64,000 nucleotides of DNA from Humibacter ginsenosidimutans (GCF_007859675.1 NZ_CP042305.1:2666001-2730000); one strand, 5' to 3'. Positions 1-8,231 are shown, counted from the stretch's first letter. Made by a program: numbers and translations. The notes: a model not told the origin generated them from the sequence alone.

Positions 1-1003
1 GGATGACCGTGTCGCCGTCGGCGATGCCTGCGTCGTGCATGGCCCGTTGCACGGCATGCACGGAGGCGGTGTCGAGTCCGGCGACTGAAGAGAGGTCGCT
101 GGAGATGTCGAACGGCTCGTTCGTCGCCTTCGGACTGGTGTCGACCGTGCCGCCCACGTAGACGATGTACGTGGGCTTGGCTCCTTCCGTTCCGCCGAAG
201 CGCTCGACCCGCACCTGTGGCGCTCCTGCGACGCTCGGCGGCACCCGATCCGCGAGTGCCGCGAAGGTCGACGGCGGGGCGACGACCCCGGCATCGGTGC
301 GATGCACGCGTACGGGCGAGTCGTCGAGCAGCCCGAACATGCGGCCGGCGCCGACGACCACTCGCGCTCCGCCGCGCAGGCCGAACAGCGAGGTTCCCCG
401 GTCGTCGAGCTTCGCCGCCATCGGCAGGGGCAGCCCGGCGGCGCCGAGCATCGCGTCATCGGCCGCGGAGACCGCGAAACGCAGCAGGAAGACCATCCGT
501 GGGTCGCGCAGCAGGTTGGCTTTGCGCGCGGCTCCGGAGCCGAGGTCGCCGAACAAGGCACCGGGCGAGCCGGCCGCGACGCTGCCGGCGACGAAGGCCG
601 GCACAAGCGTCACGATCAGCTGGGGCAGCGAAAGCGCGCCCAGCGCCGCTGCCACCGGCCAGAATGCACCGAACGCCCAGCCGGCGTAGGTGCTGAGGTC
701 CATCAGGTTCGAGTTCGCGTCGCGCTCCGCCTTGTTGTAGCTGCGCGCCGCCTCGAGCAGCTCGGCGGCCAGCCGCTTCGAGTCGCTCGCGGCCTGCTGG
801 ATGCCCTCGGCCGCGACATGAGCGAGGCGCACGGCATCCGTCGGCCCGGTCAGCGCGACCACCGGACGCAGCTCGTCGGCGAGGTCTCGAAAGGCGGCGG
901 CGACTGTCGCGAGTCGGTCGTGTGCGGCGGTGAGGGCATCCGACGCGACCTGAGTGCCGCCCGAGACGGTGATGTCACCGGACGAGGTGCTCGACGTGGA
1001 CAC
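1..1003 (-). CDS. Partial protein of a WXG-linked pair, hydrolase-like (C-terminus outside window)
   Basis: The frame is open from a GTG at 1001-1003 to the window edge, about 334 codons, so the C-terminus is missing. GGTGAG lies about five bases before the GTG. The N-terminal ~100 residues are Ala/Leu-rich helix (AAFRDLADELRP, AAELLEAARSYNKAERD), then a hydrophobic stretch (GWAFGAFWPVAAALGALSLP), then a beta-rich part with YIVYVGGTVDTSP and DAGIADGDTVI. This order is seen in actinobacterial proteins that pair a WXG-like helical N-terminus with a lipase-like alpha/beta fold, but the nucleophile motif would lie beyond the edge, so the enzyme assignment is inference. It begins seven bases after the stop of a small WXG100-like gene and is probably co-transcribed with it. 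Confidence 0.55.
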   Translation of the reverse strand, partial: MSTSSTSSGDITVSGGTQVASDALTAAHDRLATVAAAFRDLADELRPVVALTGPTDAVRLAHVAAEGIQQAASDSKRLAAELLEAARSYNKAERDANSNLMDLSTYAGWAFGAFWPVAAALGALSLPQLIVTLVPAFVAGSVAAGSPGALFGDLGSGAARKANLLRDPRMVFLLRFAVSAADDAMLGAAGLPLPMAAKLDDRGTSLFGLRGGARVVVGAGRMFGLLDDSPVRVHRTDAGVVAPPSTFAALADRVPPSVAGAPQVRVERFGGTEGAKPTYIVYVGGTVDTSPKATNEPFDISSDLSSVAGLDTASVHAVQRAMHDAGIADGDTVI

Positions 1004-1009
1004 GCAGAC

Positions 1010-1372
1010 TCACCGCCTGCCGTCAGCCCACGCACCGCGAGCGCCGGACCCACTGCCGAGGATCGCGGACCCCGGGTGGAACAGCGTGCGCCCGATGTCG
1101 GAAGCGCCCGACGGTGAGTTGTCGATGCTGCTCGCGTAGGCGATCAGCTCGTCGGAAGCGGCGTCGAGGACCGCCAGCGCGTCGCGCACGTGGGCACTGA
1201 TCTCCTCGAGCCGGGATTGGAAGCTGCGCTGCGCCGGCGAACGCCATTCGAGCTCTGCGGAGTCGGGCAGCTGGCTCAACGCCGCCATCACTTCGTCGCG
1301 CACGTAACCCACCGTTGCCGCCGCAGCGTCGATCGTCGATCGGTCCAGATGATCGCCTCCTCCAACTCGCAC
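1010..1372 (-). CDS. Small WXG100-like helical protein
   Basis: The 120-residue product from the GTG at 1370-1372 has a central WRSPAQRSFQSRLEEI segment flanked by long amphipathic helices (AATVGYVRDEVMAALSQL and HVRDALAVLDAASDELIAYA). This is the shape of WXG100/ESX-type proteins, with WRS in place of WXG. The GTG has no good ribosome site. A CTG at 1346-1348, in frame and 24 bases downstream, is preceded by GGAGGAGG at seven-base spacing and would give a more typical 112-residue product. It is followed after a six-base gap by the larger partner gene on the same strand. Confidence 0.5.
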   Translation of the reverse strand: MRVGGGDHLDRSTIDAAAATVGYVRDEVMAALSQLPDSAELEWRSPAQRSFQSRLEEISAHVRDALAVLDAASDELIAYASSIDNSPSGASDIGRTLFHPGSAILGSGSGARGAWADGRR

Positions 1373-1542
1373 GCGCCACCGCAGAACCTCGTTGCAGAAC
1401 GTCGTCGGCCGCTCGCCGACGTACGGAACCAGCTTGGCGACCGTGCGGAACGCTCGGTCGAGCAGGCGGCCGATTGGGGAGAACCGGCGGCAGCTGTCGG
1501 CTGGGGAGGCGGAGCATCCCGTCACTGCAGCAGAATGGAGGC

Positions 1543-2085
1543 ATGAGCTTCGCGCCCGATCCGATGCCGGCGGCGCCGCGTTTCAGCATCTGCTTCGTCT
1601 GCAGCGGCAACATCTGCCGATCGCCGATGGCGGAGGTCGTGTTCCGCAGTCTCGCGGCGGATGCCGGCCTCGCCGACCGCGTCGACGTCACGTCGGCGGG
1701 CACCGGCGACTGGCACGTCGGCGAGCACGCCGACCCGCGTGCCGTCGACACCCTGGCCGCCCACGGCTACGACGGGTCGGAGCATCGCGCCCGCCAGTTC
1801 GACGCCACGTGGTTCCACCGGCTCGATCTGGTGGTCGCACTCGACCGCAGCCATGAGCGCATCCTCAAGAGCGCTGTGACCAACGACATCGACCGCAGCA
1901 AGGTGCAGCTTCTGCGCAGCTTCGAGCATCCACGATCCGATTCACTGGACGTGCCGGATCCCTATTACTCCGACCACGCCTACTTCGGCGCGGTGCTCGG
2001 CATGATCGAGCGGGCCGACCGCGCCCTGCTCGCCCAGCTCGCACCCGCGTTGCGCTCCTCGCCCCAACCCCAAGGAAAGCCATGA
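1543..2085 (+). CDS. Low-molecular-weight protein-tyrosine phosphatase
   Basis: The 180-residue product carries the CX5R phosphatase loop near its N-terminus (C20-S-G-N-I-C-R26-S-P) and the late acid motif VPDPYY that supplies the general acid in this family. The enzyme hydrolyses phosphotyrosine, and probably phosphoarginine or other substrates in some members, in the cytoplasm. The ATG at 1543 follows GGAGG at good spacing and gives the usual family length; a longer in-frame extension upstream is low-complexity and rejected. Its stop overlaps the purB start by four bases (ATGA), so the two are translationally coupled, a common neighbour in Microbacteriaceae but without an obvious functional link. 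Confidence 0.9.
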   Translation: MSFAPDPMPAAPRFSICFVCSGNICRSPMAEVVFRSLAADAGLADRVDVTSAGTGDWHVGEHADPRAVDTLAAHGYDGSEHRARQFDATWFHRLDLVVALDRSHERILKSAVTNDIDRSKVQLLRSFEHPRSDSLDVPDPYYSDHAYFGAVLGMIERADRALLAQLAPALRSSPQPQGKP

Positions 2086-3464
2086 CCTCCCTTCCTCCCC
2101 AGCCGCTCAGCCCGCTCGACGGCCGCTACCGCGCAGCCGTCTCCGAGCTCGGCGACTTCCTCTCCGAGGCGGGCCTCAACCGGGCGCGCGTGCAGGTCGA
2201 GGTGGAGTGGCTGCTGTACCTCACCTCGCACCGCATGTTCGGAAGCGAGCCGCTGACGCAGGAGCAGACATCCTCTCTGCGCGCGCTCGTCACCGACTTC
2301 GGTCAGGCCGAGATCGACCGGCTGGCCACACTCGAGGCCACGACGCGACACGACGTGAAGGCGGTCGAGTACCTCGTGCGCGAGAAGCTGAGCGAGCTCG
2401 GTCTCGACGCCATCGCGGAGCTCACGCACTTCGCGTGCACGAGCGAGGACATCAACAACCTCTCGTATGCGCTCACCGTCAAGGCGGCCGTGACCGAGGT
2501 GTGGCTGCCGAAGCTGACGACCGTGATCGACGCGCTGCGCACGCGTGCGCTGGAGATGCGGGATGCCCCGATGCTCGCCCACACGCACGGCCAGCCCGCG
2601 ACGCCCAGCACGATGGGCAAGGAGTTCGCGGTGTTCGTGTACCGGCTGCAGCGCATCGCGACGCAGGTGGCGGGCAACGAGTACCTCGGCAAGTTCAGCG
2701 GCGCGACCGGAACCTTCTCGGCGCACCTCGCGGCGGACCCGACGGCCGACTGGCCCGCGATCTCGAAGGAGTTCGTCGAGTCGTTGGGCCTCACCTGGAA
2801 CCCGCTCACCACGCAGATCGAGTCGCACGACTGGCAGGCCGAGCTCTACGGCCGCGTCGCGCACGCCAACCGCGTGCTGCACAACCTGGCGACCGACATC
2901 TGGACGTACATCTCGCTCGGCTACTTCCGCCAGATCCCGCAGGCGGGGGCGACCGGGTCGTCGACCATGCCGCACAAGATCAACCCGATCAGGTTCGAGA
3001 ACGCCGAGGCGAACCTCGAGCTCTCGTCCGCGCTGCTGGATTCGCTCGCCTCCACGCTCGTCACGAGCCGCCTCCAGCGCGACCTCACCGACTCCACCAC
3101 GCAGCGCAACATCGGCGTCGGACTCGGACACTCGCTGCTGGCGCTCGACAACATCCAGCGCGGCCTGCTCGAGATCGCGCTCGACGAGGATGCCCTCGCC
3201 CGCGATCTCAACGGCAACTGGGAGGTGCTCGGCGAGGCGATCCAGACCGTCATTCGTGCCGAAGTCACCGCCGGACGCTCGTCGATCAGCGACCCCTACG
3301 CGATGCTCAAGGAGCTCACGCGCGGCAAGCGGGTGGACGCCGAGGGGCTCGCCGCGTTCATCGAGACGCTCGACATCGGCGAGGATGCCAAGGCTCGCCT
3401 TCTCGCGCTCACCCCCGCCGGCTACGTGGGGCTCGCGTCGTCGCTCGTCGACCACCTCGGCTGA
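2082..3464 (+). CDS. purB: Adenylosuccinate lyase
   Basis: This 460-residue enzyme catalyses two steps of purine synthesis: SAICAR to AICAR plus fumarate, and adenylosuccinate to AMP plus fumarate. The fumarase/lyase superfamily signature GSSTMPHKINP is at residues 292-302 and supplies the catalytic serine loop. HTHGQPATP (about 167-175) carries the conserved histidine, and TSEDINN (120-126) is the substrate-binding segment. Length matches the long, E. coli-like PurB form (about 456 residues). It starts inside the stop of the phosphatase gene and ends 13 bases before a palindromic element at a convergent junction. Confidence 0.97.
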   Translation: MTSLPPQPLSPLDGRYRAAVSELGDFLSEAGLNRARVQVEVEWLLYLTSHRMFGSEPLTQEQTSSLRALVTDFGQAEIDRLATLEATTRHDVKAVEYLVREKLSELGLDAIAELTHFACTSEDINNLSYALTVKAAVTEVWLPKLTTVIDALRTRALEMRDAPMLAHTHGQPATPSTMGKEFAVFVYRLQRIATQVAGNEYLGKFSGATGTFSAHLAADPTADWPAISKEFVESLGLTWNPLTTQIESHDWQAELYGRVAHANRVLHNLATDIWTYISLGYFRQIPQAGATGSSTMPHKINPIRFENAEANLELSSALLDSLASTLVTSRLQRDLTDSTTQRNIGVGLGHSLLALDNIQRGLLEIALDEDALARDLNGNWEVLGEAIQTVIRAEVTAGRSSISDPYAMLKELTRGKRVDAEGLAAFIETLDIGEDAKARLLALTPAGYVGLASSLVDHLG

Positions 3465-3477
3465 CCTGCTGGGTCAA

Positions 3478-3540
3478 TTGCGCCGGCTTGTGGCTAGCGC
3501 GCCAGGAAACGTGGCGCAGCAGCCGAGAACTGGCGCGGTA
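3478..3540. repeat. 63-bp palindromic intergenic element, copy A
   Basis: This copy has the layout GCGCCGG, spacer, GCGCCAGGAAACGTGGCGC, then AGCCGAGAACTGGCGCG, so GCGCCAG/CTGGCGC half-sites recur in both orientations. By direct alignment it matches 45 of 63 bases with the copy at 38208-38270 and shares the same framework with the copy at 5250-5312. It lies between purB and a converging gene, so a bidirectional terminator or REP-like role is plausible. Confidence 0.75.
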
Positions 3541-3584
3541 GGGAATGGGCTGGGGGCCGACGTGCGCGCGCCGGCTCGTGAGCC

Positions 3585-4076
3585 TCAGAACCAGTCGTCG
3601 ACGTCGCCCCAGATGATGCCGCCAGGGGCGTCGACCTCCCACGCCTCCCACACCGCCGACGACACGGCGTAGAGCGCGATGGTGTCGACCAACGAGTAGC
3701 CGACCCATCCGCGCGCGTCGTCCACGGACGCCTTGTGCTCCGCCGAACCCGTCTCATCGGGGCTCAGCAGGCGCCCGATCGCGCCGGGACGGCGAGACTC
3801 CGCACGCGCTGCCGCCTTCGCGAGACTGCGGGGGCGAGCGTCGCGCGGCCTCTCGGCGGCGGACTCCGCGCGGGAGACGAAACGCTCGAACAGCACGTCG
3901 AGCTGCGCGGGCGTCAGCCTCTCGAAGGCCTCGGCGTGGATGCGTTCGAGAGTGGCGGGCGGGGCTGTGCGGAGCATCCTCTCGTAGTCGTCGACGGCGG
4001 CGGCGTCGGCGCGCAGCAGTGCCCGGTCGGGGTGCGAAACGTGCTTGCGGCTCTTGAAGCGGTCGAACAGGTTCAT
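3585..4076 (-). CDS. Conserved hypothetical soluble protein
   Basis: The 163-residue product is not assigned to a named family here. It begins MNLFDRFKSRKHVSHPD, has a helical middle (LERIHAEAFERLTPAQLDVLFERFVSRAES), an Arg/Ala-rich linker, and a C-terminal part GWVGYSLVDTIALYAVSSAVWEAW ending in the acidic tail GDVDDWF. The hydrophobic C-terminal stretch is short and does not clearly span a membrane. It converges on purB across a palindromic element and sits 46 bases downstream of the SRPBCC gene on the same strand, so the two may share a transcript. Confidence 0.7.
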   Translation of the reverse strand: MNLFDRFKSRKHVSHPDRALLRADAAAVDDYERMLRTAPPATLERIHAEAFERLTPAQLDVLFERFVSRAESAAERPRDARPRSLAKAAARAESRRPGAIGRLLSPDETGSAEHKASVDDARGWVGYSLVDTIALYAVSSAVWEAWEVDAPGGIIWGDVDDWF

Positions 4077-4122
4077 CGGATTTCTTCTTTCGGTGAGAGA
4101 ACGTGCGTGGTGGCCGCGTCGA

Positions 4123-4551
4123 TCAGGCGGCCTGGAGTGGCCGGCTGAACGACTTGCGCAGCGATGACGGTCCGACCAGGGGCAGCAGCGCGGCGAGCAC
4201 CTTGCCGCCGATGGTCGCCGGTGTGCGGGTGAGCCGCACGTCGATGCGGGACCCGTCGCCCTCCGGCGTGACCGTGAAGTCCCAGCCTCCGCCGGGGCCG
4301 AACACCTTCGAGTCGTGCGTGGTCACGGTGACACGGCCCTCGACGAGGTCCCACTCGTACCTGGCGCGTTCCCACGCCGACGCGGTGCCCTCCGTCACTT
4401 CCGCCCACCTGTCACCGAGCTCGTGCACGGTGAAGTGATCGGCGTCGATGCTCGGCCACTTCTGCGGCCGAGTCGGCCCGAAGTCGGTCAGCACGGCCAG
4501 CGCTTCGGCCGGGCCGAGCGCGGAGCGGAGGGAGAAACGAATGGCGGTCAT
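4123..4551 (-). CDS. SRPBCC (START-like) family protein
   Basis: The 142-residue protein starts MTAIRFSLRSALGPAEALAVLTDFGPTRPQKWPSID and shows the alternating strands of the SRPBCC ligand-binding fold (RWAEVTEGT, YEWDLVEGRVTVTTHDS, GGGWDFTVTPEGDGSRIDVRLTR). The ATG at 4549-4551 is preceded by GAGGAG at five-base spacing; an upstream extension is rejected because it would run through the operator region. It is divergent from a CGNR-type regulator with two matching 19-bp palindromes between them, which makes it the likely regulatory target. The ligand is unknown. Confidence 0.8.
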   Translation of the reverse strand: MTAIRFSLRSALGPAEALAVLTDFGPTRPQKWPSIDADHFTVHELGDRWAEVTEGTASAWERARYEWDLVEGRVTVTTHDSKVFGPGGGWDFTVTPEGDGSRIDVRLTRTPATIGGKVLAALLPLVGPSSLRKSFSRPLQAA

Positions 4552-4573
4552 GGCGACTCCTCGAACGATTGAG

Positions 4574-4592
4574 TAACTGGTTAGAACAGTTA
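4574..4592. promoter_or_regulatory. 19-bp palindromic operator, site 1
   Basis: TAACTGGTTAGAACAGTTA is an inverted repeat with TAACTG/CAGTTA arms. It matches the second site at 4613-4631 at the same positions (TAAC, GT, AC and GTTA), with centres 39 bp apart. It lies 23 bases upstream of the SRPBCC start and is probably bound by the divergent CGNR regulator. Confidence 0.7.
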
Positions 4593-4612
4593 TGACCTTG
4601 GCACACACCTAA

Positions 4613-4631
4613 TAACCTGTCAATACGGTTA
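4613..4631. promoter_or_regulatory. 19-bp palindromic operator, site 2
   Basis: TAACCTGTCAATACGGTTA is the second copy of the palindrome at 4574-4592, with AATAACC/GGTTATT arms when extended. A TTGACA hexamer immediately follows (4632-4637) and could be a -35 element of the regulator gene, so binding here would overlap that promoter and give autoregulation. Confidence 0.65.
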
Positions 4632-4673
4632 TTGACACTTGCACCATCGATACTCACCGCTCAGAATGGTTAC

Positions 4674-5228
4674 GTGAATCACGCCTTCCCCTGCGGCACG
4701 CTCGCGCTCGACTTCGTCGGAACGCGCCGTGCCCGCCGCAATGTCGAACCGACCGAGAAGCTGACCTCCCCCGGCGACCTCGCCGACTGGTTCGCCGAAT
4801 CGGGAATGGTCGACCGGGCGCCCGACGTCGATGAGGGGGAGCTGGCCGACGCCGTCGCCCTGCGCGAGGCGATCTACGCGCTCGTGGATGCCCGCATCCA
4901 CTCCGCCCCCCTCCCGCGCGAGGCCGTGGCACTCGTCAACCGACACGCTGCCAGGCAGCCGACCTCGGTGCAGCTCGAGCACGGACACCTCGCCAGGGGC
5001 GGCGCCGTGAGCCAGGGTCTCGCCTCTCTGGCACGCGAGACCGTCGAGATCGTGGGCGGGGACGACGCCGCGCTGCTGCGCGAGTGCGCCCGTCCGGAGT
5101 GCACGCAGGTCTACCTCGACAGGTCACGCGGACACCGCCGCGAGTGGTGCGCGATGCGCACGTGCGGGAACCGGGTGAAGGCATCCAACTTCCGTGCGCG
5201 TCACCAGGGGGCCACCGCCGCGCGGTGA
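4674..5228 (+). CDS. ABATE/CGNR zinc-finger transcriptional regulator
   Basis: The 184-residue product begins VNHAFPCGTLALDFVGTRR, the usual ABATE-domain opening, and ends with the CGNR zinc-finger module: CARPECTQVYLDRSRGHRREWC then CGNRVKASNFRAR, with four cysteines placed to bind zinc and the name-giving C-G-N-R. Such proteins are predicted stress-related regulators. GTG at 4674 is chosen because the in-frame TTG at 4632 sits inside a promoter-like TTGACA next to the operators. It is divergent from the SRPBCC gene. Confidence 0.88.
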   Translation: MNHAFPCGTLALDFVGTRRARRNVEPTEKLTSPGDLADWFAESGMVDRAPDVDEGELADAVALREAIYALVDARIHSAPLPREAVALVNRHAARQPTSVQLEHGHLARGGAVSQGLASLARETVEIVGGDDAALLRECARPECTQVYLDRSRGHRREWCAMRTCGNRVKASNFRARHQGATAAR

Positions 5229-5249
5229 GTCTTCGCGCTGACGCAGTGT

Positions 5250-5312
5250 TCGCGCCAGGACTCGGCTGCCGCGCCAGGTTTTCTGGCGCACTCGCCACGA
5301 GCTGGCGCGATC
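5250..5312. repeat. 63-bp palindromic intergenic element, copy B
   Basis: Same framework as copies at 3478 and 38208: CGCGCCAGG, spacer, GCGCGCCAGG then CTGGCGCA, and a final GAGCTGGCGCGATC. It begins 21 bases after the CGNR-regulator stop and lies between converging genes, as the other two copies do. Confidence 0.7.
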
Positions 5313-5374
5313 AGCGGTCGCCGAGCGGGGCCGGCGGTCGCCAGACGTGGGTCAGCGGTACCGACCCGCGGGCG

Positions 5375-5707
5375 TCAGTCGTGCGGGTTGCGGGGTGCGG
5401 CGCCCGGGGCGTCGCCGCCGGCATCCCGGTCGGTGCCGTCGGTGAGCTCGTGATTCTGCTCGGCGAGGTCGCGCTTCTCGTCGGCGTCGGGCTTCATGCC
5501 CAGCACGAACAGGGCGAGCACGACGAGCGTCACGATGAACGCGACGCCGAAGAAGATGAGCGCCAGGACGGGCTCGCGTGTCGACATGAGCACGATGAGT
5601 CCGACGAACAGCGCCAGCACGGCGGAGATTCCCACGAACTCGACGGGCTTCATGCGGTCGCGCATGCTCGGGGTGCGGCCCTGGTCAGGGTTCTTGTCGT
5701 CGGTCAC
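5375..5707 (-). CDS. Small two-helix membrane protein
   Basis: The 110-residue product has a charged N-terminus, two transmembrane helices (VEFVGISAVLALFVGLIVLM and VLALIFFGVAFIVTLVVLAL) and an acidic C-terminal tail, PDADEKRDLAEQNHELTDG. The GTG at 5705-5707 overlaps the stop of the upstream gene in a GTGA, so it is coupled to the DUF308-like protein. No enzymatic motif is visible; it is probably an accessory membrane protein of the same unit. Confidence 0.75.
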   Translation of the reverse strand: MTDDKNPDQGRTPSMRDRMKPVEFVGISAVLALFVGLIVLMSTREPVLALIFFGVAFIVTLVVLALFVLGMKPDADEKRDLAEQNHELTDGTDRDAGGDAPGAAPRNPHD

Positions 5708-6294
5708 GCGTGATTCTCCGAAGCGTTCTCGTGCTCGGCCTCGCCGTGCGAGAGGCCGAATTTGAGGGTGAAGGCGCCGATGCCCAGGTAGACGCCGACG
5801 ATCACGGCGTAGGCGCCGAACAGGCCGACGGCGAGCACGGAGTCCGGCGGGATGGCGAGGAAGACCAGTGCGAGGACGGCGGTGAGGCCGCCGACGACCA
5901 TCCAGTCGCGCGCCGAGTCGGAACGGTGACGACTGCGCAGTCCGCTGTAGAGCTCCGCGAATCCGGTCAGTGCCGCCCACACGCTGACGCCATAGAGCAG
6001 CACTCCGAGCCCGGTGCCGTGCAGCGCCAGCGCGGCGACGCCGACCACTACGCCGAACGCGCCTTGCGCCACGAAGAGCCACTTGACCATGGCATCCTTC
6101 AGCAGCAGCCCGCCGACACCGACGACGATGCCGCCGAGCAGCGTGAACGCGCCGAAGACCAGCAGGCCGACGTGCGGCGAGTGGTCGGCATCGAACGTGA
6201 CGAAGCCGCCGGCGATCAGCGCCACGACCGCGCGCACGAGAGCGACGATCCAATAGCGATCCGGGCTGACGCGCTCGGGCGCGGCTGTGCTCAC
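5704..6294 (-). CDS. DUF308/HdeD-like membrane protein
   Basis: The 196-residue protein has six predicted transmembrane helices in three pairs, beginning YWIVALVRAVVALIAGGFVTF and including GLLVFGAFTLLGGIVVGVGGLL and SVLAVGLFGAYAVIVGVYLGI. Internal similarity among the pairs is typical of the DUF308/HdeD family, whose E. coli member is linked to acid stress; function here is unknown. It overlaps the next gene by four bases. Confidence 0.75.
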   Translation of the reverse strand: MSTAAPERVSPDRYWIVALVRAVVALIAGGFVTFDADHSPHVGLLVFGAFTLLGGIVVGVGGLLLKDAMVKWLFVAQGAFGVVVGVAALALHGTGLGVLLYGVSVWAALTGFAELYSGLRSRHRSDSARDWMVVGGLTAVLALVFLAIPPDSVLAVGLFGAYAVIVGVYLGIGAFTLKFGLSHGEAEHENASENHA

Positions 6295-6372
6295 GTGACT
6301 TCTTTCGTGCGATCGGGTGGCGGCATCCGGACGCGACGAAACGCTCCGATGGATGCCAGGGCCGACTCGATT

Positions 6373-7239
6373 CTATCCGTCGCGCTGCGCGGGCAAGCTG
6401 AGAGAGGTGTGATGGTGCGCACGCTCGCCCACCGCCACCGTGCCCTCCACCTCGTCGTCGCGCACGGTGCTCGCCGAGAAGCCCGCCGACTCGAGGATGC
6501 CGCCGGTCGCCGCCGCCTGCCGCCTGCTGGTCTCGATCAGCAGGTGACCGTGCGGAGCGAGCCATTCTCCGGCGGCGCGTGCCACCTTGCGTTGCAGCTC
6601 GAGCCCGTCGAGGCCGCCGTCGAGCGCCGCCGTGAGTTCGTGGTCCCGCGCCTCTGTCGGCATGAGGCGGATGTCGTCGGTCGGCACATAGGGAGCATTG
6701 GCGACGAGCACGTCGACGGTGCCGCGCAGCGTGCTGGGAAGCGGGTCGTAGAGGTCGCCCGTGTAGACCTGCGAGCGACCGGCGGGGCGTGGACCGGCCG
6801 CGCTCGCCCGGGCCGCGACCTCGCCGAGGGTTCGCTCCGCGCACGCGGTCGCTGCGGGGTCGATGTCGGCGGCGTGGATGACGGCATCCGGCCGAGCTGC
6901 CAGGATCGCGGCGCCGATGCCGCCCGCGCCGCAGCACAGGTCGAGCACGACCGGCGCGCGTGGCGCGACACGCAGCGCCTCGTGCACCAGCACGGAGGTG
7001 CGCAGCCTCGGAACGAAGACACCGGGCGCGACGTGCACGCGCAGCCCGCAGAACTCCGCCCAGCCCACGATGTATTCGAGCGGCTCGCCCGCCACGCGCT
7101 GCTGCACGGCGTTCTCGAGCCACGCGGCGTCGGGTGCTTCGGCGACGAGCAGGTCGGCCTCGTCCTCGGCGAAGACGCAGCCCGCGGCACGGAGGCGACC
7201 GACGATCGCGGCGTGCTCGGGGGCAGGGAGCTGCTTCAC
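6373..7239 (-). CDS. PrmC-related protein (glutamine-N5) methyltransferase
   Basis: This 288-residue SAM-dependent enzyme has motif I DLCCGAGGIG (100-109), the acidic DID of motif II (125-127), and NAPYVP at 181-186 where PrmC and HemK have NPPY. The N-P to N-A change marks a PrmC-related subfamily rather than the release-factor methylase itself, so the substrate is uncertain. The GTG at 7237-7239 overlaps the stop of the upstream XRE regulator (GTGA). Confidence 0.85.
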   Translation of the reverse strand: MKQLPAPEHAAIVGRLRAAGCVFAEDEADLLVAEAPDAAWLENAVQQRVAGEPLEYIVGWAEFCGLRVHVAPGVFVPRLRTSVLVHEALRVAPRAPVVLDLCCGAGGIGAAILAARPDAVIHAADIDPAATACAERTLGEVAARASAAGPRPAGRSQVYTGDLYDPLPSTLRGTVDVLVANAPYVPTDDIRLMPTEARDHELTAALDGGLDGLELQRKVARAAGEWLAPHGHLLIETSRRQAAATGGILESAGFSASTVRDDEVEGTVAVGERAHHHTSLSLPAQRDG

Positions 7240-8231
7240 GCGTCGCCCTTCGACTCGCCGCGCTCGCTCGGGGAGCGCGAGGTCGGGTGCTCGTTCAGGG
7301 AGCGGGAGATCGAGCGCTCGTTCAGGGAGTCCGACCGCGAGCGCTCGCTCGGGGAGTGTGGCGGCAGCACGCTCGGGGAGCTCGATGACGGCAGCAGCCC
7401 GGAGGTGATGCTGGCGAGGCGGGCGGCGGCATCCGTTGCGGGGGCCGGCGTATAGATGACGACGTGCAGGTCAGGGTGATCAGAGGGCACGAGCTGGTGG
7501 TGCTCCAGCGTGAGCAGGCCTGCGGTCGGATGCCGAAACACCCGCTCGCGTGACGCGAAGCCCTCGATGTCGTGGGAGGCCCACACCGATCGGAAGGGAG
7601 CGCTCGCCGCTTCGAGACGGTCGATGAGCGCAAGGTAGGCGGGGTCGCCCAGCCGCGGTCCGGCTTCGGCCCGGAACTCGGCGGCGAAACGGCTGCTGGT
7701 GACCTCCCAGTCGGGCAGCAGGTCGTGCACGTACGGGTCGGTGAACACGAGCCAGAGCAGGTTGCGGTCCTCAGCGGGCACCGTCGCCACTCCCGGATAC
7801 AGGGCGGCGTAGGCGGAGTTCCACCCGGCGATGCGCCAGTCCGCGGTCAGGGTGAACGCGGGGGAGCCGGCCAGGGCATCCATCAGCCGCTGCACCTGCG
7901 GCGGTGCGACAGCGACCGGCACCGAGGACGCCGCTTGGGCCGCCGCGTAGCCCGCGAGGGAGAGCAGGTAGCCGTGCTCGGTGACGGTGAGGCGCAGGGT
8001 GCGGGCGAGGGCATCCAGAACCTGACGGGACGGGTGGATGTCGCGCCCCTGTTCCAGCCAGGTGTACCAGGTGACGCTGACGCCGCTGAGGTAGGAGACC
8101 TCCTCACGGCGCAGGCCCGTCGTGCGTGCGCGGCCCACCGGGGGCAGACCGGCATCCGTGCGCGAGAGGTTCTCGCGGCGGGCGCGCAAGAACGCGCCCA
8201 ACTCCGCCCTGCCCGCCTCGGTGATCGCCAC
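7236..8231 (-). CDS. XRE-family regulator with MmyB-like ligand domain
   Basis: The 331-residue protein opens with a helix-turn-helix region (AELGAFLRARRENLSR ... LRREEVSYLSGVSVTWYTWLEQGRDIHPS), followed by the MmyB-like domain with DWRIAGWNSAYAALYPG and NLLWLVFTDP. This architecture is common in actinobacterial regulators beside oxidoreductases. The GTG at 8229-8231 gives the standard domain start; a longer in-frame extension is low-complexity. The last 39 residues contain four nine-residue repeats not part of the family. It is coupled to the methyltransferase gene. Confidence 0.88.
   Translation of the reverse strand: MAITEAGRAELGAFLRARRENLSRTDAGLPPVGRARTTGLRREEVSYLSGVSVTWYTWLEQGRDIHPSRQVLDALARTLRLTVTEHGYLLSLAGYAAAQAASSVPVAVAPPQVQRLMDALAGSPAFTLTADWRIAGWNSAYAALYPGVATVPAEDRNLLWLVFTDPYVHDLLPDWEVTSSRFAAEFRAEAGPRLGDPAYLALIDRLEAASAPFRSVWASHDIEGFASRERVFRHPTAGLLTLEHHQLVPSDHPDLHVVIYTPAPATDAAARLASITSGLLPSSSSPSVLPPHSPSERSRSDSLNERSISRSLNEHPTSRSPSERGESKGDA
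7248..7355 (-). repeat. Four tandem 27-bp repeats in the regulator C-terminus
   Basis: Four units of 27 bases encode SPSERSRSD, SLNERSISR, SLNEHPTSR and SPSERGESK. Each DNA unit carries a GCTCGTTCAGGGAG or GCTCGCTCGGGGAG core. Length changes would keep frame, and the tail is probably unstructured. Confidence 0.8.

Noticed and set aside
1980..3455. 491-codon open frame antisense to purB
   Set aside because: Arg/Gly/Glu-rich shadow of purB with no domain; purB has clear signatures.
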